A stretch of 61,033 nt of DNA from assembly GCA_017458975.1 (NCBI GenBank), contig JAFSZK010000072.1:1-61033 (forward strand), read 5' to 3'. The first letter of the stretch is position 1. Every line of letters begins with the position of its first letter. A program made the translations under genes and the position numbers. Of the stretch, positions 35,255-43,440 are shown in pieces. A model generated the notes under the pieces. It saw nothing but the letters and a program-made list of their open reading frames with translations, was not told the origin of the DNA and did not search any database. Source of the stretch: Eubacterium sp. Its GTDB lineage: Bacteria; Bacillota; Clostridia; Oscillospirales; Acutalibacteraceae.

Positions 35255-35977
35255 ATGGTTGGAATTATTTTAGCGGCAGGAAACGGTAACAGAATGGCGG
35301 ACAGCTTTGGCTTTAATCAGTGCAAGGCTCTTTTAAAGGTTAACGGAAAATACATTATTGAATATTCTCTTGATAATCTCTATGATATGGAGGTTAAAAG
35401 AATTATAATTGTAGTCGGAAAATACCTTGATATTATTAAAATTGCAATCGGCGAGCACTATAAGGGAATACCCGTAAGCTATGTTATTCAGGATAATGCC
35501 GTAGGACTTATTAATGCGTTTATATGCGGCGCCGAGAAGGTTAAGGACGAGGATGTTGCTTTGCAGCTCTGTGACGAGGTTTTCTTTAACAGCTACGCTA
35601 AGGAGGTTAAAGAATATTTTAAAAGCAATTCCTTCGATTTTATCTGCGGCGTTACTAAGGATTCCAAAGATTCAATAAAAGAGAATTACTGCGTTAATAC
35701 TGATTCCGAAGGCAGGATACTTTCATTTATTGAAAAGCCCAAAAGAATTAAAAACGACCTCAAGGGAACCGGCTTTTGTTTGTTTAAATATGATACAATA
35801 AACTATCTTAAGAACGTTTATTCTCCTGAGGATAACTATCCCTTTGATTTAACCGATTATTTAAACGAGCTTCTTGATAACGGCTTTTGCGCTGATATTA
35901 AAGAGGTTGCCGAAAAGGAGTTTAACGTTAATACAGTTGATGATTTGGAAAATGCCGAAAAGTATATTAAGGACTAA
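35255..35977 (+). CDS. Sugar-nucleotidyltransferase-like protein
   Basis: NTP-transferase (GT-A-like) fold enzyme likely making an activated sugar or alcohol phosphate. The 240 residues open with VGIILAAGNGNRM, the nucleotide-binding signature, then CKALLKVNGKYIIEYSLD. A QLCDEVFFN segment corresponds to the metal-binding Asp motif, and GTGFCLFKYD lies near the product site. No hexapeptide-repeat domain is fused. Substrate is unknown: candidates are a sugar 1-phosphate, glycerol phosphate or choline phosphate. It starts a six-gene co-directional cluster and ends 2 bp before the first radical SAM gene. Confidence 0.8.
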   Translation: MVGIILAAGNGNRMADSFGFNQCKALLKVNGKYIIEYSLDNLYDMEVKRIIIVVGKYLDIIKIAIGEHYKGIPVSYVIQDNAVGLINAFICGAEKVKDEDVALQLCDEVFFNSYAKEVKEYFKSNSFDFICGVTKDSKDSIKENYCVNTDSEGRILSFIEKPKRIKNDLKGTGFCLFKYDTINYLKNVYSPEDNYPFDLTDYLNELLDNGFCADIKEVAEKEFNVNTVDDLENAEKYIKD

Positions 35978-35979
35978 AA

Positions 35980-37419
35980 ATGAAAAATGTAATGCTTATT
36001 TACCCGCCGGGTAAAAAATTTCAAAGAAGCGAGGACAGAGCTCAATGTAATATTGACGACTCAGCCGTTACAACCGTTCACGCCTGTAACGATTTGGGTT
36101 ATGCTGCTTCTGTACTCAGAAATAAGGGATACGGAGTTTTCCTTTGTGATTATCAGACCGAGGAAAAGAGCTTTTCTGACGTCGAAAGGGACGTTAAAAG
36201 CTTTAAACCCGATATGATTTTTATCAGCATTACCAATTCAACGATATATGACGACCTTTGTTTTATTAATCTGCTTAAGGATTTTACCGACGCTGAAATA
36301 GTTATTAAAGGAGCAATATTTTACAATATTGAAAACGAGCTGTTAGATAAGCTTGATTTAAATAACGTTGACGTTTTGATTGGCGGAGAGTCAAATTTTG
36401 TAATTGGCGACATTACCGACGCTTTGCTCGAAGGGAATACAGAGCTTGACAGTATACCGGGAATAGTTTTTAAAAAAGACGGCAAGTACGTTAAAACCGA
36501 TTTTTCGTGTTACAATGACAATCTCGACTCTCTTCCGTTTCCGGCAAGGGATTTAATGAACAATGCGCTTTACAAAAGACCCGATACCGGAGAGCCGATG
36601 GCAACGATTCAGACGTCAATCGGATGTCCGTCAAAGTGTATCTATTGCTTAACTCCCGTTATTTCCGGAACAAGGGTGCGTTTTCGTTCGACTGATAACG
36701 TGTTTGAGGAAATAAAAGAGTGTTACTATAAATACAATATAAAATCCTTTTTCTTTAAAGCGGATACCTTTACTATTAATCAGAAATGGGCTATTGAGCT
36801 TTGCGATAAGATTATTAATTCTGAGATGTGCGGCGATATTTCCTTTACCGTAAATTCAAGAGCTAATACCTTGTCCGACAAGCTTTGTGAAAAGCTGAAA
36901 AAAGCGGGCTGCTTTATGATTGCCGTGGGCTTTGAAAGCGCAAGCGACGAGACGCTCAAAAAGATTAAAAAGGGCACTACGGTTGAGGATAATATTAACG
37001 CAATTAATATGATTAAAAGAGCTAAAATTCCGCTTTTCGGCTTCTTTATGATTGGCTTTCCGTGGGAAACCGAGGCGGACATTAAAAAAACGCTGAATTT
37101 TGCATTAAAGCACAGACTTGACTATGTTGAAATGCATACGGCAATGCCGTTTTATTCAACCGAGCTTTATGAATTGTGTAAGGAATACGGAGTCTTAAAT
37201 GATTCGTCGTTCGGATTTGATTATATGGACCCGAATACAACAGGAACAAAATACGTTCCTATGGAAAGAATTGTTAAGCTTAAAAAGAGCTTCCTTTTCC
37301 GTTTTTATTCTAATCCCTATTTTGTTATGGGTAAAATTGCGGATTGCATTAAGCATCCTTATGAGATAAAAAACTATGCTTATTACGGCATAAGACTTTT
37401 AAAAAATTTATTCAAATAA
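35980..37419 (+). CDS. B12-binding-type radical SAM protein A
   Basis: The 479 residues have an N-terminal Rossmann-like domain of the cobalamin-binding type (residues ~1-155; no canonical D-x-H-x-x-G is visible, so B12 may not be bound). A radical SAM core carries CPSKCIYC near residues 215-222. SIGCPSKC, NSRANTLSDKLCEKLKKAGC and the GFESASDETLKKIKKGT block are typical of the P-methylase/oxidative-cyclase-like class. The C-terminal 60 residues are basic and amphipathic. Reaction unknown; the setting with a second paralogue and a GT2 suggests modification of a lipid-linked or surface glycan intermediate. Confidence 0.8.
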   Translation: MKNVMLIYPPGKKFQRSEDRAQCNIDDSAVTTVHACNDLGYAASVLRNKGYGVFLCDYQTEEKSFSDVERDVKSFKPDMIFISITNSTIYDDLCFINLLKDFTDAEIVIKGAIFYNIENELLDKLDLNNVDVLIGGESNFVIGDITDALLEGNTELDSIPGIVFKKDGKYVKTDFSCYNDNLDSLPFPARDLMNNALYKRPDTGEPMATIQTSIGCPSKCIYCLTPVISGTRVRFRSTDNVFEEIKECYYKYNIKSFFFKADTFTINQKWAIELCDKIINSEMCGDISFTVNSRANTLSDKLCEKLKKAGCFMIAVGFESASDETLKKIKKGTTVEDNINAINMIKRAKIPLFGFFMIGFPWETEADIKKTLNFALKHRLDYVEMHTAMPFYSTELYELCKEYGVLNDSSFGFDYMDPNTTGTKYVPMERIVKLKKSFLFRFYSNPYFVMGKIADCIKHPYEIKNYAYYGIRLLKNLFK

Positions 37420-37432
37420 TTGAGGTCAGGTT

Positions 37433-38902
37433 TTGAATATTCTTTTTGTAAACCCTTCAATCGGGTATTTTGACAGAGCTGTTTTTAATCCGCTCGGATT
37501 GCTTTCAATTGCCTCACATATAAAGAGGCTCGGGCATAATGTCAAAATGATTGACAGGTGTGTAAAACGAGTTAACATGAAAAAACTTTATAATGAGTTT
37601 AAGCCTGATATTATCGGCGTATCTCTTATGAGCTCAAGAGGAATTAAGGACGCGCTAAGGGTTTCCGAAATTGCTAAATCAATGGGAATTCCGGTTGCAT
37701 GGGGCGGAGCTATGCCTACTATGCAGTATCGTGAGTGTCTTAGTGAAGAATGCGTCGATTACGTTCTTTTAAGCGAGGGTGAATTTACCTTTGAGGAGCT
37801 TGTTGAGGTAGTAGAGGGTAAGAAAGAGGCAAAAGACGTTTTAGGTCTTTGCTATAAGGAAAACGGTGAAATCATAAGAAACGCCGACAGACCCTTTGCC
37901 GACCTTGCCGATATGCCTGTTGCCGATTATTCGCTTATTGATGTTGATAAGTATCTTATTGAATACCTCGGATGTAAAAAGATGATGTATATCTATTCGT
38001 CGAAAGGCTGTCCTTATAACTGTTCTTTTTGTACGAATGCTTCTTTTCACAGGTGTCAACACAGAAAACGTCCAAATGAACAGGTCATCAGAGAAATAAA
38101 ATACCTTCAGGATAATTACGGGCTTGACGGCGTATATTTTTCAGATGAACAATGGGTTATTAAAAAAGAAGACGCCTGGGATTTTTGCAGACTTATTGAA
38201 GAAAACGACATCCATATTCACTTCGGCGTTCAGTGCCGTGTCGGTTTCTTTACAAAAGAGGAGTATCAAAGGCTTTATGACGTCGGTTTAAGATGGGTTC
38301 TTGTCGGCGTTGAAACCGGTTCTGAGGAAATTCAGAAAAAGGTTCATAAACAAATTGATTATAACATCGTTATTCCTGCGTTTAAGGACCTTATGAATAT
38401 CGGTATAACTACGGTTGCTTCTTTTATCGTCGGTTATCCCGATGAAACTGTTGAACAGGTTAAGGATACTGTGAATCTGATTCAAAAACTCAATTCAAGT
38501 ATTTCGCTTGTTTATTATTTTTCGCCTTTACCCGGTTCCAAATTATATGACGAGGTTGTTGCTTCGGGTAAGTATAAGCCCGTTAAGACACTTAAAGAGA
38601 TGTCAAAAACAGTTGCTACGGAAAGCCTGGCTCAGAACTTATCTCAAATTCCGTCACTTGACCTTAAGGTAATAAGGTGCTGTAATAACTGGGGTGTGTT
38701 TACCAAAGAGGACGCATATCGCAACGAAAGAAAGTATCAGTTTATGATATCAACAATTAAAAGCGGTCTTCACGCAATTTCTCAAAAAGGCGTAATACTC
38801 TTTTTTGTTGACGGCTTTAAAGCTTTTTGCGAATTTGTATACACCTTCTGGTATTCACATGCATACCCGAAGATTAAAAGAAAGTACGATATCAGATTAT
38901 GA
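37433..38902 (+). CDS. B12-binding-type radical SAM protein B
   Basis: Second radical SAM protein (489 residues, TTG start at 37433 with GAGGTCAGG upstream). It has an N-terminal cobalamin-binding-like domain (ILFVNPSIGYFDRAVFNPLGLLSIA, GGAMPTMQYRECL) and CPYNCSFC near residues 193-200, inside SSKGCPYNCSFCTN. It continues with VGVETGSEEIQKKVHK and a C-terminal helical domain. It is only distantly similar to protein A in wording, so this is not a recent tandem duplication. It overlaps the following glycosyltransferase by 4 bp. Confidence 0.8.
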   Translation: MNILFVNPSIGYFDRAVFNPLGLLSIASHIKRLGHNVKMIDRCVKRVNMKKLYNEFKPDIIGVSLMSSRGIKDALRVSEIAKSMGIPVAWGGAMPTMQYRECLSEECVDYVLLSEGEFTFEELVEVVEGKKEAKDVLGLCYKENGEIIRNADRPFADLADMPVADYSLIDVDKYLIEYLGCKKMMYIYSSKGCPYNCSFCTNASFHRCQHRKRPNEQVIREIKYLQDNYGLDGVYFSDEQWVIKKEDAWDFCRLIEENDIHIHFGVQCRVGFFTKEEYQRLYDVGLRWVLVGVETGSEEIQKKVHKQIDYNIVIPAFKDLMNIGITTVASFIVGYPDETVEQVKDTVNLIQKLNSSISLVYYFSPLPGSKLYDEVVASGKYKPVKTLKEMSKTVATESLAQNLSQIPSLDLKVIRCCNNWGVFTKEDAYRNERKYQFMISTIKSGLHAISQKGVILFFVDGFKAFCEFVYTFWYSHAYPKIKRKYDIRL

Positions 38903-39840
38903 GCGACTTAAAGAAAAAAATAACGGTAAGCGTACCGATTTATAATGAGCTTGCAAGTCTTGACGAGCTATACGAGAGAACGACAAAGGTTATGAGCTCG
39001 CTTGAAAAATATGATTATGAAATTGTATTTTTTGACGACGGCTCGACTGACGGCTCGCGCGAAAGAATAAATGAATTAGCCCAAAGCGATAACCACATCA
39101 AGGCTATCTTTTATAAGCGTAATTACGGCTATCTTAAAAGCATTTTTTACTGCGTTCAGCAGGCAAAGGGCGACGTTGCAATTCTTCTTCACGCTGATTT
39201 ACAAAATCCGCCCGAAGAAATACCGAAGCTGCTTGAAGAGTGGGAAAAAGGGCATGACGTTGTTCTCGGCGTAAAATACAAAAGCAGGGAAAACAAGCTT
39301 CTTTATTTTATCAGAACAATTTATTATATTGTTATGCGAGTCGTGTTCGGAATGAATTTAATTAAGCATGCCACCGAATTTGAACTATTTGATAAAAGCT
39401 TTATTAAAACGCTTAACGACCTTGAATTTAAAAATCCGTTCTTGAGGGCGCTGATAATGGAATACGGCGAAAATATCGGATTTGTTAAGTATATTCAGGA
39501 TAAACGAAATGAGGGAAAAAGCAAGTTTAATATTAGCTTGTACTATGATTTTGCAATTTGCGGAGTGGTTAATATGTCAAAAAAGTTGCCAAGAAGATTA
39601 TTGATTTTAGACGCCGTAGCAGGTTTGCTCTGGCTGATTGAGTTTGCATTTAATTTTATTCCCGACGCGGTAAGGGGATATGTTTATATCCTTTCAAATG
39701 CGCTTGTTACACGCGGTGTATTCTTTATGTGCGTTATTATTTTAGCCGCTATATCAATGCTTATGGAATTTGTTATTAATAACAATAATCCTGTCAGCAG
39801 CAAAAACATTGTTGAGGAAGAGGAAAGAATTAATTATTAA
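38899..39840 (+). CDS. GT2 glycosyltransferase (GtrB/DPM1-like)
   Basis: Polyprenyl-phosphate sugar transferase-type protein. The 313 residues contain VPIYNELASLDELYERT, FFDDGSTDGSRE and LHADLQNPPEE, the GT2 nucleotide-sugar/metal motifs. A Lys/Arg-rich membrane-facing stretch follows, then two TM helices near the end (about 232-252 and 268-292), the GtrB arrangement. It probably loads a sugar on undecaprenyl phosphate for transfer outside the membrane by one of the adjacent polytopic proteins. Confidence 0.85.
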   Translation: MSDLKKKITVSVPIYNELASLDELYERTTKVMSSLEKYDYEIVFFDDGSTDGSRERINELAQSDNHIKAIFYKRNYGYLKSIFYCVQQAKGDVAILLHADLQNPPEEIPKLLEEWEKGHDVVLGVKYKSRENKLLYFIRTIYYIVMRVVFGMNLIKHATEFELFDKSFIKTLNDLEFKNPFLRALIMEYGENIGFVKYIQDKRNEGKSKFNISLYYDFAICGVVNMSKKLPRRLLILDAVAGLLWLIEFAFNFIPDAVRGYVYILSNALVTRGVFFMCVIILAAISMLMEFVINNNNPVSSKNIVEEEERINY

Positions 39841-39851
39841 TCGGAGTATGT

Positions 39852-41150
39852 ATGGGTAAGTTATCGCTGAAAAAGATAAGTAATGAAAAGAAGTACTTTA
39901 TGTTCTTCTTTTTGTTCCTTATGCTTTATAATTTCATATATACTAATAAGTGTCATTTCTTTACCGTTGGCGATATTCCGTACACAGCGCATATAATGGA
40001 TTTCAGCTTCGGCTTTTGTACAAAATTCCTTGTAGGCGAAGTATTCGGTCTTTTCTTTAAAAAAGTTACGATGACTAATGTAACTGTCTTTGAAACAGTA
40101 TTACTTCTTTTGGTTTTTGTTTTTGTATCCTTCTGTCTTTCAAAGATTATTTCGCTTTATGATAATAAAGAAGATAAAAGAGCGTTTTTCATTTTAGCCC
40201 TCTTCTTTTTGTCCGGACCGTGTACCTTTGCGATGTTTACCGACGAACTCGGTATGTATGACGTTTATTGGATTTATATCTGTGCATTATTCTTTTTGTG
40301 TTTTAAAAACAAGGTTCTTCGTTTTGTTATACCGATTTTGTTTTTCGGAGCAATAATGCTGCATTTTACTTCGCTTCTTTGCTACATACCCTTAATGTTT
40401 CTTGTAGTTCTGTACGAAGTGGCACAAAGCGACAATAAGCTTTCTAACAGACTTTATATTATTATTTTATTCATTTCGGCTCTTGTAGTTGTCGGTATAA
40501 CTCTGTATATGTTTATTAACGAGCGCGATAATCTTGTTTATAAAACCATGAAAGAGTTTAACGAAGCAGCATATAAGAAAAGCCAATTCGGCAAAGATAC
40601 TGAAATGACTTATTACGATATGTCCTTTTTTGATACAAGCGATACGTTTAAAGTTTATATTAAACAGTATAAGCCGATATTTAAAAATGTTAATGATTAT
40701 GCCGTTTTTAAAGGTTTACCGAAAATTGCAAAATCCGTAATTGACTATTTGATTTCACGTTTAAATCAAACCGGCTTCCTTTATTTTGTAATAAGAACGG
40801 CGTTTGTTAATGCGGTATATATATTTATTCTTTTTACGCCTATTTATATTTTATTGTTTAAATTTTGGGTATTTAAGATTAAAGGCGCTGAAACAAAGCT
40901 GCTTAAGCTTATATATCTTGCCATGCTTTTACTGCTTTTTAATATAATTCCGTTTTTAACCTTTGCCATTGATATTACAAGAATGTACACCCACAGCTTT
41001 TTAACCCAGTGCTTTATGATTGCGTATCTTATGTACCGTGATAAAAGCAATCTTGAATATTTTACAAATAAGATTTCAGGTTGTAATAAAGGCTTTTTAT
41101 TTACTTATTATGCAATTTATGCATTGTCATATTTCTATCCGTATTATTAG
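39852..41150 (+). CDS. Polytopic membrane protein (possible GT-C/GtrC-like transferase)
   Basis: The 432 residues form roughly ten TM helices with one long extracytoplasmic loop (about residues 222-300) rich in Lys, Tyr and Asp. An early loop between TM1 and TM2 holds conserved-looking acidic/His positions (TVGDIPYTAHIMDFSFG). This organisation suits a GT-C-like glycosyltransferase receiving a lipid-linked sugar from the preceding GtrB-like enzyme, as in gtrABC systems. I recognise no family with certainty. RBS is moderate; it begins 11 bp after the GT2 gene. Confidence 0.6.
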   Translation: MGKLSLKKISNEKKYFMFFFLFLMLYNFIYTNKCHFFTVGDIPYTAHIMDFSFGFCTKFLVGEVFGLFFKKVTMTNVTVFETVLLLLVFVFVSFCLSKIISLYDNKEDKRAFFILALFFLSGPCTFAMFTDELGMYDVYWIYICALFFLCFKNKVLRFVIPILFFGAIMLHFTSLLCYIPLMFLVVLYEVAQSDNKLSNRLYIIILFISALVVVGITLYMFINERDNLVYKTMKEFNEAAYKKSQFGKDTEMTYYDMSFFDTSDTFKVYIKQYKPIFKNVNDYAVFKGLPKIAKSVIDYLISRLNQTGFLYFVIRTAFVNAVYIFILFTPIYILLFKFWVFKIKGAETKLLKLIYLAMLLLLFNIIPFLTFAIDITRMYTHSFLTQCFMIAYLMYRDKSNLEYFTNKISGCNKGFLFTYYAIYALSYFYPYY

Positions 41151-41159
41151 GAGATATTT

Positions 41160-41936
41160 ATGAAGGCGAAAACTATTATAAAAGGGACTTTGGTTCCGCT
41201 TTATATATTTTTAACTTATTCGTTTTATAAGTTTACGCTTGTTATGTATACTTTCAGGCAATTTGCTGCCGATATTAATAACGCGAACGGATTTAGCTAT
41301 ATGTACGTTGAAGCAGTTGTTTTCAGCGTAGCATTTGGATTGCTTGCAATTATTCTTGGCGTAAAAAATAAATACGTATCCATTGTTTCACTATTTGTTT
41401 TATCCGTTGTAGCAACAATACTTGATACTAATTTTGCGGTTTTATTTATTCCTTCTTTGTCAGCAATCTGGATAATTAAAAACTTGTACTGTGACGGGTA
41501 TTCTTATAAAAAAGATTGTCGGTTTATAATACCGGTAAGTATACTCCTCGGATTAAGTTTTACAATTTGTTACATAACACTTAAAACTAATACATACAGA
41601 ATAGTGAATTTAAGCACTGCCGTAAAAAAAGAATTATTAATATCGGTCATTATTAGTGTTTTTATTGTTGTTTTGCTTAATGTACTTTTGTTGGTTTTAG
41701 AGCGTTTAAATAACAAAGCAAAAAACATAATTCCCACTGTAATCTTTGCATTAGCTCTGGTTCTTATCGACTTTTATTGCGTTATTACCTATATTCATAT
41801 AAGCAAACTATTTATAACACTTTATAATGTTGAAAAGGCATATTATAATAATATTTATATATTCGCTTTATTTATTATTCTTCCTTTTGGATACGCTTTT
41901 TACAAATTTAAAAATAAGTCTTGCAAAACGGATTGA
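41160..41936 (+). CDS. Polytopic membrane protein, unknown
   Basis: The 258 residues contain about seven TM helices and few polar loops (one Lys/Tyr-rich loop near residues 110-120). The AT-rich codon use is stronger than in the genes before it. It could be a flippase-like partner (GtrA-type proteins are shorter, about 120-150 aa) or a second carrier-binding subunit. The promoter for tRNA-Trp begins inside its last codons. Last gene of the cluster. Confidence 0.6.
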   Translation: MKAKTIIKGTLVPLYIFLTYSFYKFTLVMYTFRQFAADINNANGFSYMYVEAVVFSVAFGLLAIILGVKNKYVSIVSLFVLSVVATILDTNFAVLFIPSLSAIWIIKNLYCDGYSYKKDCRFIIPVSILLGLSFTICYITLKTNTYRIVNLSTAVKKELLISVIISVFIVVLLNVLLLVLERLNNKAKNIIPTVIFALALVLIDFYCVITYIHISKLFITLYNVEKAYYNNIYIFALFIILPFGYAFYKFKNKSCKTD

Positions 41937-41949
41937 AATCTGTTATAGT
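41921..41949 (+). promoter_or_regulatory. Promoter of tRNA-Trp
   Basis: TTGCAA (41921-41926), 17-bp spacer and TATAGT (41944-41949); the -35 lies in the 3' end of the preceding gene. Confidence 0.55.
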
Positions 41950-41979
41950 ATATGAGCGCCTGAAATAAGGGCGCAATAC

Positions 41980-42055
41980 AGGGGTATAGCTCAGTTGGTA
42001 GAGCTATGGTCTCCAAAACCATGAGTCCTGGGTTCGAGTCCTAGTGCCCCTGCCA
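41980..42055 (+). tRNA. tRNA-Trp (CCA)
   Basis: 76 nt with encoded CCA. Acceptor AGGGGTA pairs with TGCCCCT (one G-T); D-arm GCTC/GAGC; anticodon stem ATGGT/ACCAT with loop CTCCAAA giving anticodon CCA; variable loop GAGTC; T-arm CTGGG/CCTAG with TTCGAGT loop; discriminator G. A Trp tRNA follows by direct codon reading. It is the likely attachment site of the adjacent insertions. Confidence 0.96.
42036..42055 (+). repeat. Direct repeat copy 1 (tRNA-Trp 3' end)
   Basis: GAGTCCTAGTGCCCCTGCCA, the T-loop to CCA end of the tRNA, is repeated exactly at 42195-42214. The repeats are 159 bp apart, the layout of an att-like core duplication. Confidence 0.85.
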
Positions 42056-42063
42056 AAAATGAT

Positions 42064-42088
42064 AAGCCACCTATTGGTGGCTTTTTCA
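42064..42088 (+). terminator. Terminator after tRNA-Trp
   Basis: GCCACC/GGTGGC hairpin with loop TATT followed by T5. Confidence 0.75.
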
Positions 42089-42094
42089 TTTTCA

Positions 42095-42212
42095 GGGGCA
42101 GTAAGACGAGAAACGAGCATCTGTTTTTACCGTGCAGCTTGCTGCTGAGTAAAAACAGGAAGAAGGTCCGGTGGACCTTCTGTGCGCGAGAGGAGAGTCC
42201 TAGTGCCCCTGC
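42095..42212. repeat. Hairpin-rich mini-element ending in tRNA-Trp tail
   Basis: Bounded by inverted CAGGGGCA (42095-42102) and TGCCCCTG (42204-42211). Inside are the perfect 10-bp stem CTGTTTTTAC/GTAAAAACAG with an inner CAGC/GCTG, and the stem GAAGGTCC/GGACCTTC. No start-to-stop gene is credible; an 82-codon minus-strand frame across it simply reads tRNA and hairpins. It appears to be a non-coding insertion that reproduces the tRNA tail. Confidence 0.55.
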
Positions 42213-42214
42213 CA
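42195..42214 (+). repeat. Direct repeat copy 2 (tRNA-Trp 3' end remnant)
   Basis: Exact 20-bp copy of the tRNA-Trp 3' end with CCA but no tRNA body in front of it. It is followed by a strong hairpin terminator, suggesting that this may be the original 3' flank displaced by an insertion. Confidence 0.8.
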
Positions 42215-42218
42215 CCAT

Positions 42219-42257
42219 AAAACGACTACTTTGATACAAAGTAGTCGTTTTATTGTT
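42219..42257 (+). terminator. Strong terminator after the displaced tRNA tail
   Basis: 15-bp perfect stem AAAACGACTACTTTG/CAAAGTAGTCGTTTT with an ATA loop, then T-rich sequence. It can act on both strands. Confidence 0.8.
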
Positions 42258-42303
42258 TATTTGGCTCTATTACTGCGTTTCAGGCGTTGTGTTTTCCTGA
42301 CAA

Positions 42304-42336
42304 ACCCATTGAAAAATTAGCATACCCATTGAAAAA
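42304..42336 (+). repeat. Tandem 13-bp repeats upstream of the island
   Basis: ACCCATTGAAAAA occurs at 42304-42316 and 42324-42336, start-to-start 20 bp, about two helical turns. It may be an operator for the restriction-modification promoter or part of the island border. Confidence 0.45.
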
Positions 42337-42339
42337 CAC
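42329..42339. repeat. Left inverted repeat of the defence island
   Basis: TTGAAAAACAC, perfectly inverted at 46730-46740 as GTGTTTTTCAA. The two flank the four-gene block. Confidence 0.4.
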
Positions 42340-42379
42340 GCCGTTTTTTGGACGGTACTTTTACTATATAAGAAATGTC

Positions 42380-42408
42380 TTTAATTCTTTTCCTCGATGT
42401 GATATAAT
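42380..42408 (+). promoter_or_regulatory. Promoter of the restriction-modification operon
   Basis: TTTAAT (42380-42385), 17-bp spacer, TATAAT (42403-42408), 30 bp before the methyltransferase ATG, which has an ACGAGG site. Confidence 0.5.
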
Positions 42409-42438
42409 ATACTCACACTAATTATAACGAGGTTAGAA

Positions 42439-43440
42439 ATGAATTTAATCAGTTTGTTTTCCGGTGCCGGTGGTCTTGATCTTGGCTTTGAAAAAGCAGG
42501 GTTCACAATTGCTATGGCAAATGAATTTGACAAAGGAATATGGGATACATACGAGGCAAATCACACTGCGCCGCTTATAAAAGGTGATATCAGAAATATT
42601 ACCGAAGCTGATTTTCCGGATAATGTTGATGGTATCATTGGCGGTCCTCCGTGTCAGAGTTGGAGCGAAGCCGGCTCATTGCGCGGCATTAACGATTCGA
42701 GAGGTCAATTATTCTTTGACTATATTCGTATATTGAGAGAAAAGCAACCGAAATTCTTTCTTGCGGAAAATGTGGTAGGTATGTTAGCAAATCGCCACTC
42801 GGATGCTGTAAAGAACATCGTAGCACAATTTTCAGACTGCGGTTATGATGTTTCAATTACTCTTGTTAATGCTGCCGATTACGGTGTGCCGCAAGACAGA
42901 AAACGCGTGTTTTATATCGGCTTTAGGAAAGATTTAAACATTGATTTCAAATTCCCTGAACCTACAACACCCAAGAAAGAACAAAAACTCACAATGCGAG
43001 ATGCAATCGGTGATTTAGCAGATTCAGCTGTACCGGCTTTACCGCATAATAAAACAAATGGTGAGCTTGATATTCCAAATCACGAATATTTTACCGGTGC
43101 ATATTCAACGATTTTTATGAGTCGTAACAGAGTCAGAGCTTGGAACGAACAAGCATTTACTGTACAGGCAAGCGAAAGACAGTGTCAACTTCATCCGCAA
43201 GCTCCGAAGATGAAGTTCATAGAACAAAACAAAAGAATTTTCGTTCCGGGATACGAGCATTTATACAGGAGGCTTACCGTGAGAGAGTGTGCAAGAATCC
43301 AAGGCTTCCCGGATGATTTCAAACTCATATATACTGATGTCGATTACGGCTATAAAATGATAGGCAATGCCGTGCCTGTGAATTTAGCTTATGAAATAGC
43401 AAAAGCAATTAACAAAGCATTAACAGAAAAGGTACATTAA
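42439..43440 (+). CDS. C5 DNA methyltransferase, HaeIII type (GGCC)
   Basis: Methylates cytosine in GGCC, protecting host DNA. The 333 residues match recalled M.HaeIII almost throughout: [13 protein letters not shown] at the start, catalytic [10 protein letters not shown] with Cys72 (Cys71 in M.HaeIII), ENV motif FFLAENV, and [13 protein letters not shown]. The target-recognition segment includes [18 protein letters not shown] and [10 protein letters not shown], followed by [13 protein letters not shown]. The strong match across the recognition domain supports GGCC specificity. It directly abuts the endonuclease gene and comes first, a safe order for protection. Confidence 0.95.
   Translation: MNLISLFSGAGGLDLGFEKAGFTIAMANEFDKGIWDTYEANHTAPLIKGDIRNITEADFPDNVDGIIGGPPCQSWSEAGSLRGINDSRGQLFFDYIRILREKQPKFFLAENVVGMLANRHSDAVKNIVAQFSDCGYDVSITLVNAADYGVPQDRKRVFYIGFRKDLNIDFKFPEPTTPKKEQKLTMRDAIGDLADSAVPALPHNKTNGELDIPNHEYFTGAYSTIFMSRNRVRAWNEQAFTVQASERQCQLHPQAPKMKFIEQNKRIFVPGYEHLYRRLTVRECARIQGFPDDFKLIYTDVDYGYKMIGNAVPVNLAYEIAKAINKALTEKVH

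Noticed and set aside
41991..42239. 82-codon open frame on the minus strand across tRNA-Trp and the mini-element
   Set aside because: It reads antisense through the tRNA, a terminator and two hairpins; the translation (ALGLEPRTHGFGD-like) is a typical artefact of tRNA-derived sequence.
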